5,301 nucleotides of DNA from NCBI GenBank assembly GCA_028697435.1, contig JAQVFD010000164.1, positions 1-5,301 of the forward strand, in the 5' to 3' direction. Position numbers and translations under genes: made by a program. Positions 1 through 5,301 of the stretch are shown here, in pieces. Source of the stretch: Clostridiaceae bacterium (GTDB lineage: Bacteria > Bacillota > Clostridia > Lutisporales > Lutisporaceae). Below the pieces are notes generated by a model that saw nothing but the letters and a program-made list of their open reading frames with translations, searched no databases and was not told where the DNA came from. Positions within the stretch are counted from its first letter, which is position 1; each line of letters begins with the position of its first letter.

Positions 1-707
1 CAGCCCTTGAAGCTAAGCTTAAAGAAGAAAGCCAGACGGGAGCCGATAAATTATCAGAAAGCCTTATAGCGGCAGGAATGTTTGCAGCGGAAGATTATCG
101 CATGGCAAAACAAATTGCAGACAATGACGGGGGACAGTCCTCAGAAGATGGCAAAGCGATTGTATCCTCCTTTGACGCATTTAAGAAGGCAATGGAAAAC
201 AAGGCAGTTACCGTAATAGATGTAAATTCCGATATGGACATTACTGAAAAATACTTTTATGAACGGGATACCGACCTGATGATAAATATTGAAAAAGGAA
301 AAACCATAACCATAAGCGGAGAATTCATTCCGGTGGGCTGCACCATTACAAATGAAGGCGAAATCATAGTAAGCGGTACTTTTGACCGTGGTCTCTGCAC
401 TTTAATAAATAACGGTACAGTCACGGTTAAGAAAGGCGGAACTGCAACCTCCGGAGTGAGCAGCACCGATAACAACGGCAGTTTTACAGTGGAATCCGGT
501 GCTAATCTGCTTATTGAACGGGGCTCAAAATTTAAAAATCTTGCAAAACTGTCGAACAATGGTTATATTTTAATTAAAGACGGTGGAAGTCTCGATAATG
601 AAAAGGGGTCCTTGATAAACAACGGCACTATCGATTTATATACATATTTTGAAGGGGATATCAAAGGTATAACAGGGACAGGAACGCTGAACGACTATCG
701 GGAGTAA
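1..707 (+). CDS. 3' part of a gene for an unrecognised protein with Asn-Asn-Gly beta-ladder repeats, probably cell-surface
   Basis: The frame is open from position 3 (first full codon) to the TAA at 705-707, giving 234 visible residues. The true start lies outside the window. The only early in-frame ATG, at 78, lacks a properly spaced ribosome binding site, and the residues before it continue the same charged, helix-like stretch (about residues 1-50). From about residue 105 the protein is rich in Gly, Asn, Thr, Ser and beta-branched residues. It carries five N-(N/E)-G turns followed by alternating hydrophobic residues, with Gly at about 119, 138, 159, 187 and 208. Such a ladder suggests a beta-solenoid or beta-helix fold, which is inference. 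Two Cys (about 113 and 132) lie in neighbouring rungs. No catalytic motif is visible. The next gene encodes a secreted SLH protein only 35 bases downstream, so a surface or secreted role is plausible, but the N-terminus that would show a signal peptide is missing. I do not recognise the family. Confidence 0.8.
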   Translation, partial: ALEAKLKEESQTGADKLSESLIAAGMFAAEDYRMAKQIADNDGGQSSEDGKAIVSSFDAFKKAMENKAVTVIDVNSDMDITEKYFYERDTDLMINIEKGKTITISGEFIPVGCTITNEGEIIVSGTFDRGLCTLINNGTVTVKKGGTATSGVSSTDNNGSFTVESGANLLIERGSKFKNLAKLSNNGYILIKDGGSLDNEKGSLINNGTIDLYTYFEGDIKGITGTGTLNDYRE

Positions 708-728
708 TACTGTTGTAAAAACTGATAT

Positions 729-735
729 GAGGAGG
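729..735 (+). promoter_or_regulatory. Ribosome binding site of the SLH protein gene
   Basis: GAGGAGG lies 7 bases before the ATG at 743 and is strongly complementary to the 16S rRNA 3' end. It fixes the start of the downstream gene. The 35-base gap after the preceding stop (708-742) contains no terminator-like hairpin, which fits co-transcription of the two genes. Confidence 0.9.
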
Positions 736-742
736 CAAAGAC

Positions 743-2278
743 ATGAAACAGGGCAAGAAAATTATCTCTTTCTTATTAGCACTTGCGTTTGTTTTTTCAC
801 TCTGCCTCATACCCGCCAGTGCCGGATATGAGGTGAAACACGGAGATGCTGCGGCGGCACTTTGGGAGGAGGGATTGTTCCTCGGAAGCGGAGGTTCCTT
901 TGACTTGGACAAGCCTCTTACAAGAGCAGCAGGAGCCGCTATGATAGTTCGGCTGCTGGGCAAGGAGGCTGAGGCTAAGGAAGGGAACTACACAATACCT
1001 TTTACCGATGTTGCTGACTGGGCGAAGCCTTATATCGGCTATTGCTATTCAAACGGTATAGTAAACGGCACAAGTGAAAACACTTATGGCAGCAATGACA
1101 ATATGACTGTCGCACAATACCTGACATTGGTTCTGCGAGCACTTGACTATGATGACAAGACCGGCGACTTCAGTTGGAACAAAGCTGCGGATAAAGCATT
1201 TGAGCTTGGTATGATCAATCAAAGATCTTATACTCAATACACTACAACCAAAGATTTTTTGCGTGATGATGCGGCAGGCATCGCATATGCAGCTCTTTCA
1301 CAAAAGCTTAAGGGGACAAACAAGGCTTTGATGTCATCTATCACCCTTCCGGACAGACCGAACGGAAAAATGCCTGTTTATACTTCAGCTGATCTCGCCC
1401 TGAAGCAGGAAGCCTCAAAACCTTCCTCTGCTTCGGGAAATTCTGGCATCTGGCTGAATGCGAGCATAAAGTATACAGATGAAAGCACTACAGCAAGACC
1501 GGATTCCTGGCCAAGAGATGCAGAAAACATAAGTCTATTCATTGGAGATGGCTATGCTTCTACTCTATCCTGGTCGGAGGCGCCGGATGGAAATGTATAC
1601 AGTCCGGAGGCCACGTTCCATGCAACTTCCGGTATAGCAAAGCTCTATTCCTATTGGATAGTATCTGATCCGGCAACCGTTGATCTTGAGATTATTTGTG
1701 ACGGAACAAAGATACAAACAATAGAAGACTTTACAGTAAGAACCGGAGATTATGTGGATATCGAGATGACAATAGATATGTCTGCGCTGAATGCAAAGCT
1801 GGGAGAGGGTGACCATAAAGTCAGTATTGCCTACGTTAAGCCCATATATGTTGATGGAAAATTTCTGTATAATGATGACAAAGTGCTGCAAGCCTACAAC
1901 CTTGGAACAGGTGTAAAGGGCGCTGCCTTCAAATTGTCCGGAGGCTTAAGCGGAAGTGCTATTACCAATAATTATCTTTATGCGGGAGGTAAGGCTTATG
2001 GGGTACAGTATTTCTTAACTTTTGAAACCGGTCAATACGGCGGAGAATATAAAATGAGCTTCCCCGCAGAGGACGGCACCGATACTCGGACCTTTACAGC
2101 AGAGCCAAATTCCATTTATCATATTACTTATACTTATGGTATTGACTATAATGCCACATACAGCTATGAATATGATTTCAGTGTCAAGCTTGAAGGACCA
2201 AAAGCGGCTGACTTATCATTTAAAAGCAAGCATCCCGGAAAAATCAAAATTGGTACATTCAAAATCGAAAAAAAATAA
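743..2278 (+). CDS. Secreted S-layer homology (SLH) domain protein with an uncharacterised C-terminal region
   Basis: This 511-residue protein is probably exported and held non-covalently on the cell wall through its SLH repeats. The start is set by a strong ribosome binding site and by the signal peptide: a basic N-terminus (KQGKK), a hydrophobic core at about residues 7-23, and an Ala-Ser-Ala type I signal peptidase site at 25-27. Cys21 does not sit in a lipobox. Three SLH-like repeats follow. The first is at about 35-77 (LTRAAGAAMIVRLLG). The second, at about 86-136, is the clearest (FTDVADWAKPYIGY, GIVNGT, then MTVAQYLTLVLRALDY). The third, at about 143-190, is divergent (GDFSWNKAADKAFELGMI). 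A Ser/Ala-rich linker near 222-234 leads to about 275 residues that look beta-rich, with many Tyr, Gly and Thr (for example YTYGIDYNATYSYEYDFSV, 463-481) and no motif I recognise. Family knowledge says SLH repeats bind pyruvylated secondary wall polymer. The C-terminal part presumably carries the specific function, which is unknown. The mature protein ends in a Lys-rich tail just before an intrinsic terminator. Confidence 0.93.
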   Translation: MKQGKKIISFLLALAFVFSLCLIPASAGYEVKHGDAAAALWEEGLFLGSGGSFDLDKPLTRAAGAAMIVRLLGKEAEAKEGNYTIPFTDVADWAKPYIGYCYSNGIVNGTSENTYGSNDNMTVAQYLTLVLRALDYDDKTGDFSWNKAADKAFELGMINQRSYTQYTTTKDFLRDDAAGIAYAALSQKLKGTNKALMSSITLPDRPNGKMPVYTSADLALKQEASKPSSASGNSGIWLNASIKYTDESTTARPDSWPRDAENISLFIGDGYASTLSWSEAPDGNVYSPEATFHATSGIAKLYSYWIVSDPATVDLEIICDGTKIQTIEDFTVRTGDYVDIEMTIDMSALNAKLGEGDHKVSIAYVKPIYVDGKFLYNDDKVLQAYNLGTGVKGAAFKLSGGLSGSAITNNYLYAGGKAYGVQYFLTFETGQYGGEYKMSFPAEDGTDTRTFTAEPNSIYHITYTYGIDYNATYSYEYDFSVKLEGPKAADLSFKSKHPGKIKIGTFKIEKK

Positions 2279-2302
2279 CGAAGACTTAGAAAACATATTA
2301 TT

Positions 2303-2337
2303 AAACACTCTTTCTTTGAAGGGGTGTTTTCTTATTC
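2303..2337 (+). terminator. Rho-independent terminator after the SLH protein gene
   Basis: The arms AAACACTCTTTC (2303-2314) and GAAGGGGTGTTT (2318-2329) pair over 12 positions, two of them G-T wobbles in RNA, around a TTT loop. A T-rich tail follows (TTTTCTTATT, from 2327). It lies 25 bases past the stop codon at 2278. It ends the surface-protein unit and separates it from the aconitase operon. Confidence 0.88.
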
Positions 2338-2483
2338 TCAGACAATTGCAATAAAACTTTCATCACATTTCATATTAGATGAATACAACCGCATAAACAT
2401 GCAGCATTTGATGCAGAAGACAGAAATGTTGCACTAATTAAATCAGCAAAATGAACAGGATGTAGCACGCTGCAATGTTATTG
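2338..2483. other. Intergenic stretch with no recognisable feature
   Basis: This is the distal part of the 307-base gap between the SLH gene and aconitase. It is AT-rich, with stops in all frames on the + strand. I see no ribosome binding site before any ATG, no promoter pair with acceptable spacing and no tRNA-like or riboswitch-like structure. TGCA-containing words recur (near 2347, 2402, 2412, 2429 and 2471), but without regular spacing. It may simply be spacer or the eroded remains of a lost gene. Confidence 0.5.
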
Positions 2484-2511
2484 GTTGCATAAATATTATT
2501 ATTTATGCAAC
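2484..2511. promoter_or_regulatory. Perfect 12-bp inverted repeat, candidate operator of the aconitase operon
   Basis: GTTGCATAAATA (2484-2495) and TATTTATGCAAC (2500-2511) are exact reverse complements separated by TTAT. The centre (2497.5) is about 55 bp upstream of the predicted transcription start, and the repeat ends 6 bp before the -35 box. That position suits a transcription factor binding as a dimer, most simply an activator or a roadblock repressor; this is inference. Aconitase genes of Bacillus are known to be controlled by CcpC, a LysR-type regulator, at a dyad upstream of the promoter. That precedent makes a regulator plausible here, but the sequence does not identify it. A weak terminator is the alternative reading, since TTTT follows the right arm. 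Confidence 0.6.
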
Positions 2512-2517
2512 TTTTAA

Positions 2518-2546
2518 TTGACTTACTTGCAATTGTTTATTATAAT
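2518..2546 (+). promoter_or_regulatory. Sigma-A type promoter of the aconitase-isocitrate dehydrogenase operon
   Basis: The -35 box TTGACT (2518-2523) and the -10 box TATAAT (2541-2546) are separated by 17 bp, which is near consensus for the vegetative sigma factor. Transcription should start near 2553, leaving an untranslated leader of about 33 bases. That is too short for a riboswitch, so control is more likely through the adjacent DNA palindrome. Confidence 0.88.
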
Positions 2547-2574
2547 GTTGAAGTAATGATACAGCATTATATTT

Positions 2575-2580
2575 AGGAGG
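2575..2580 (+). promoter_or_regulatory. Ribosome binding site of the aconitase gene
   Basis: AGGAGG lies 5 bases before the ATG at 2586 and selects that start. The first residues of the resulting protein (RKSLTCKII) resemble the usual N-terminus of short bacterial aconitases, which supports the same choice. Confidence 0.85.
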
Positions 2581-2585
2581 CAGCT

Positions 2586-4535
2586 ATGAGAAAATCACTG
2601 ACTTGTAAGATAATCGAAAAAAACAGAATATCAGCAGCACATGAGCGGAAGGGAGAATTGACGGTAAAGATTAATCAGACCCTGACTCAGGATTCCACCG
2701 GTACAATGGTATATCTGCAATTGGAAGCAATGGGTGTTAAGAAGATAAAAACGGATCTTTCTGTAGCGTACATTGACCATAATACTCTTCAGACCGGTTT
2801 TGAAAATGCTGATGACCATGTATTTATTAAAAGTGCCGCAGCAAAATACGGGGTTATATATTCCAAGCCGGGAAACGGGATATGTCACCAATTGCATTTG
2901 GAGCGGTTTGGTAAGCCCGGGGATATACTATTGGGTTCAGACAGTCACACACCTACAGGGGGAGGTCTGGGGATGCTGGCGATAGGGGCAGGAGGCTTGG
3001 ATGTGGCAGTGGCTATGGCACAGGGTACTTATACATTAAAGCTGCCAAAGGTAATGAATATAGAACTGGTAGGAAAGCTTCAACCATGGGCCTCAGCAAA
3101 GGATGTGGCCTTATATATATTGAAATTGCTGACGGTAAAAGGCGGAGTCGGTTATATAGTTGAGTACTCCGGAGAAGGTATAAAAAATCTATCTGTAACA
3201 GACCGTGCAACTATAACAAATATGGGCGCCGAATCGGGAGCTACTACTTCAATCTTCCCAAGCGATGAGACTGTACGGGATTTTCTTTTGCGCCAGGGCA
3301 GGGAAGGGGATTATGTTCCTTTTGAAGCTGATCCGGATGCAGCCTATGATAAGAAAATTGTAATTGACCTTGGGAAAATCATACCAATGGCAGCAAAACC
3401 CCATAGTCCTGATAATGTTGATGCCCTTCGGAATATAAAAGGAGTAAAGGTGGATCAGGTCGCCATCGGATCATGCACAAATTCATCCTATGCAGACTTG
3501 ATGAAAACGGCAGCCATTCTTAAAGGAAAACAGGTTCATCCCGATGTCAGCCTCGTAATTGCACCGGGTTCAGGCAATATACTAAAAATGATGGCGGATA
3601 ATGGGGCATTAGGCGATCTATTAGCTTCGGGTGCAAGAATAATTGAAGCAGCCTGCGGACCGTGTATCGGAATGGGACAGGCACCTAAATCGGGAGGTAT
3701 TTCTTTAAGAACCTTCAACAGGAATTTCAAGGGACGATGCGGTACAGATACGGCTGAGGTTTATCTTGTAAGCCCGGAGACTGCGGCAGTCTCTGCTTTG
3801 ACAGGCTATTTGACAAGTCCCGATGCAGTAGGCATCGAGAATCCGATTATTGAGCTTCCGGAAAGCTTTGCAACATATAACAGCTATTTTATTTTTCCTG
3901 CCGAAAAGAGGGAAAATGTTGAACTGATTATGGGACCGAATATAAAGCCATTTCCTGCAGGCAAACCCCTTCCGCGGAAGTTTATGTGCAAACTGCTGCT
4001 TAAGGTCGGAGATAATATTACAACTGATGATATTATGCCGTCAAATGCCAAGCTGCTGCCATACCGCTCCAATATTCCGGAGCTGTCGAAATACTGTTTC
4101 GGTACAATTACTAAAGACTTCAGGGAAAGAGCAAAGAAAAACGGAGGAGGCTTTATTCTCGGAGGGGAAAACTATGGGCAAGGTTCCAGCCGTGAGCATG
4201 CAGCCCTTGTACCGTTGTATCTGGGGGTAAAGGCCATTATAGCAAAATCCTTTGCAAGAATCCATAGGGACAACCTGATTAATTCCGGAATACTTCCTCT
4301 GTCTCTTATAGATAAAGATTGCTATAAACTTTTTGATGAAAACGATGAGATAGAAATTAATGATATTGCGGAAGCTTTAAGAAATGGAAATAAAATTAAA
4401 GTATTGAATAAAACTAAAGGTTATGAGATTTACTGCAGGTTTGAAGGCTCTGAAAACGATGCGGAGATTATAGTGGCAGGAGGCTATCTGAACTATATAA
4501 AGTCAATGAGAGAGGCGGCGGAAGTCGATGTATAG
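2586..4535 (+). CDS. Aconitate hydratase (aconitase), short Aquifex-type
   Basis: This [4Fe-4S] enzyme isomerises citrate to isocitrate via cis-aconitate in the cytoplasm. Its 649 residues fit the short 'Aquifex-type' bacterial aconitases rather than the roughly 900-residue AcnA form. Three cluster cysteines are present: Cys297 in GSCTNSS, and Cys357 and Cys360 in CGPCIGMG. Active-site elements matching mitochondrial aconitase are Asp64-His65, Asp119-Ser120-His121 in GSDSHTPT (117-124), Arg379 and Arg384 in NRNFKGR, and Ser534-Ser535-Arg536 in ENYGQGSSREHA of the swivelling C-terminal domain. That domain starts near 468 with GDNITTDDI at 475-483. Having cluster domain and swivel domain in one chain argues against isopropylmalate isomerase, which is normally split into LeuC and LeuD. 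Cys385 directly follows Arg384, where I recall Ser being common. The gene has its own promoter and ribosome binding site, and its last 8 bases overlap the isocitrate dehydrogenase start, indicating an operon with translational coupling. The Bacillus equivalent is called citB or acn; the symbol is left open. Confidence 0.96.
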   Translation: MRKSLTCKIIEKNRISAAHERKGELTVKINQTLTQDSTGTMVYLQLEAMGVKKIKTDLSVAYIDHNTLQTGFENADDHVFIKSAAAKYGVIYSKPGNGICHQLHLERFGKPGDILLGSDSHTPTGGGLGMLAIGAGGLDVAVAMAQGTYTLKLPKVMNIELVGKLQPWASAKDVALYILKLLTVKGGVGYIVEYSGEGIKNLSVTDRATITNMGAESGATTSIFPSDETVRDFLLRQGREGDYVPFEADPDAAYDKKIVIDLGKIIPMAAKPHSPDNVDALRNIKGVKVDQVAIGSCTNSSYADLMKTAAILKGKQVHPDVSLVIAPGSGNILKMMADNGALGDLLASGARIIEAACGPCIGMGQAPKSGGISLRTFNRNFKGRCGTDTAEVYLVSPETAAVSALTGYLTSPDAVGIENPIIELPESFATYNSYFIFPAEKRENVELIMGPNIKPFPAGKPLPRKFMCKLLLKVGDNITTDDIMPSNAKLLPYRSNIPELSKYCFGTITKDFRERAKKNGGGFILGGENYGQGSSREHAALVPLYLGVKAIIAKSFARIHRDNLINSGILPLSLIDKDCYKLFDENDEIEINDIAEALRNGNKIKVLNKTKGYEIYCRFEGSENDAEIIVAGGYLNYIKSMREAAEVDV

Positions 4536-5301
4536 AGTTACAATGATTCCCGGTGACGGCATAGGACCGGAGGTTGCGGAGGCAGCAAAAAAGGTTATTG
4601 ATTACATGGGAGTGGAAATACTTTGGGATGTTTTCAATGTCGGCGAGGCGGCATGGGATGAAGTATTTCAAAGTCTTGAACAGAACCGAATCGCACTGAA
4701 GGGTCCCATTACAACTCCTGTCGGGAAAGGCTTCAGAAGCATAAATGTGATGCTTAGGAAAAAATACGACTTATATGTGAATATAAGACCGGTTATTTCC
4801 ATACCGGGGATAAAAACACCCTTTAACGGTATAGACCTGGTCATATTCAGAGAGAATACCGAGGATCTATATCAAGGTATTGAGAGTATGGTTGAACCGG
4901 GAAAGGTGGAAGCCGTCAAGACTATTACGGAATATGCATCCCGGCGTATAGCGGTAAGCGCTTTTGAATACGCTGTGAGGCATAACAGAAGAAAAGTGAC
5001 AGTCGTTCATAAGGCAAACATACTGAAAATGTCGGACGGGCTTTTCCTGAATACAGCCAAGGTAGTTTCAAAATGCTATCCTATGATAGAATTTGAGGAC
5101 GTCATAGTTGATAATATGTGCATGCAGTTGGTGACAAAGCCGGGGAACTTTGATGTCATACTGACAATGAACTTGTACGGAGATATTTTATCGGATCTAT
5201 GCGCAGGCTTGGTAGGCGGATTGGGATTCGTGCCGGGTGCCAATATCGGCAGCGATATGGCAATATTTGAGGCAGTTCACGGAAGTGCTCAGGATAGTGC
5301 A
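4528..5301 (+). CDS. Isocitrate dehydrogenase, probably NAD-dependent (3' end outside window)
   Basis: This enzyme oxidatively decarboxylates isocitrate to 2-oxoglutarate. The window shows 258 residues; relatives of this short class have about 330-340, so some 75 C-terminal residues are missing. Family signatures are IPGDGIGPEV at 7-16, Ser71 and Asn73 in RSINVMLR with Arg77, Arg87 in NIRPV, and Arg108 with the catalytic-type Tyr115 in RENTEDLYQG. Lys162 in HKANILK and the metal-binding aspartates 195, 219 and 223 (GDILSD) are also present. The Ser-x-Asn pair at 71-73 is typical of isocitrate rather than isopropylmalate dehydrogenase. In the cofactor loop HGSAQDS (251-257), Asp256 takes the place of the NADP-contacting Lys344 of the E. 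coli enzyme, favouring NAD. The start at 4528 lies inside the aconitase gene in another frame. Its AGAGGCGG ribosome binding site (4511-4518) is imperfect, so translation probably depends on ribosomes finishing aconitase. Homoisocitrate dehydrogenase is a relative but is unlikely next to aconitase. Confidence 0.94.
   Translation, partial: MYRVTMIPGDGIGPEVAEAAKKVIDYMGVEILWDVFNVGEAAWDEVFQSLEQNRIALKGPITTPVGKGFRSINVMLRKKYDLYVNIRPVISIPGIKTPFNGIDLVIFRENTEDLYQGIESMVEPGKVEAVKTITEYASRRIAVSAFEYAVRHNRRKVTVVHKANILKMSDGLFLNTAKVVSKCYPMIEFEDVIVDNMCMQLVTKPGNFDVILTMNLYGDILSDLCAGLVGGLGFVPGANIGSDMAIFEAVHGSAQDSA

Noticed and set aside
257..559. 100-codon open frame on the - strand inside the first gene
   Set aside because: It lies wholly within a better supported gene, has no family motif, and looks like an antisense shadow. 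The same holds for the - strand frames at 661-963, 1565-1891 and 2631-2897.
78..707. ATG at 78 as the start of the first gene
   Set aside because: The frame is open to the window edge, the residues before it look coherent, and there is no ribosome binding site at a workable distance. The gene is better read as running in from outside.
743..830. Lipoprotein signal with Cys21
   Set aside because: The residues before the Cys (Phe-Ser-Leu) do not form a lipobox, while Ala-Ser-Ala at 25-27 is a good type I signal peptidase site.
2136..2354. 72-codon + strand frame overlapping the end of the SLH gene
   Set aside because: Most of it overlaps the SLH gene in another frame and the rest runs through the terminator hairpin. 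No ribosome binding site or motif supports it.
2399..2437. 12-codon mini-ORF starting at ATG 2399
   Set aside because: It has no ribosome binding site and no promoter in front, and lies upstream of the predicted transcription start, so it is not a leader peptide of the aconitase operon.
2383..2454. 23-codon open stretch reading like protein (AAFDAEDRNVALIKSAK) in the intergenic region
   Set aside because: It has no start codon, has a stop just upstream and is short. It might be a decayed gene remnant, but chance is an adequate explanation without a database match.
2489..2506. Exact Bacillus-type CcpC site
   Set aside because: The symmetric ATAA and TTAT words are 10 bases apart, not the spacing I recall for CcpC, and such words are frequent in AT-rich DNA.
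2484..2515. The palindrome before the aconitase promoter as an intrinsic terminator
   Set aside because: The stem is very AT-rich, the T run after it is short, and a strong terminator already exists at 2303-2337. An operator role fits its position better, though this is not excluded.
4528..5301. 3-isopropylmalate or homoisocitrate dehydrogenase
   Set aside because: The Ser-x-Asn substrate motif and the overlap with an aconitase gene favour isocitrate dehydrogenase, and no leucine or lysine pathway gene is nearby in the window.

Overview
The window looks like chromosomal DNA from a low-to-moderate GC, Gram-positive, anaerobic clostridium-type bacterium. The support is three strong Shine-Dalgarno-like elements of the AGGAGG type, a textbook sigma-A promoter, a secreted protein with S-layer homology (SLH) repeats, and a short 'Aquifex-type' aconitase gene coupled to an NAD-type isocitrate dehydrogenase, an arrangement known from clostridia. 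Genus and species cannot be fixed from the sequence. All supported genes lie on the + strand.

Positions 1-2337 hold a cell-surface module. The first gene enters from outside the window and ends at 707. It encodes an unrecognised protein whose C-terminal half is a ladder of short Asn-Asn-Gly beta repeats. After 35 bases and a strong ribosome binding site comes a 511-residue secreted protein (743-2278) with a signal peptide, three SLH-like repeats and an unrecognised beta-rich C-terminal half. The two are probably co-transcribed, and a clear intrinsic terminator at 2303-2337 closes the unit.

Positions 2338-2585 are non-coding. The distal part holds nothing I can name. The proximal part holds a perfect 12-bp inverted repeat (2484-2511) just upstream of a near-consensus promoter (2518-2546), then a short leader and ribosome binding site.

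Positions 2586-5301 hold a central-carbon module: aconitase (2586-4535), overlapping by 8 bases the start of isocitrate dehydrogenase (4528 to beyond the window). Together they convert citrate to isocitrate and then to 2-oxoglutarate, the oxidative half-branch of the TCA cycle that feeds glutamate synthesis in many anaerobes. No citrate synthase lies upstream in the window; it may lie downstream or elsewhere.

This is a mostly ordinary region. I see no RNA gene, mobile element, CRISPR array or evident novel system. The items most worth a second look are the palindrome in front of the aconitase promoter, the cofactor-loop sequence of the isocitrate dehydrogenase, and the two uncharacterised surface proteins.
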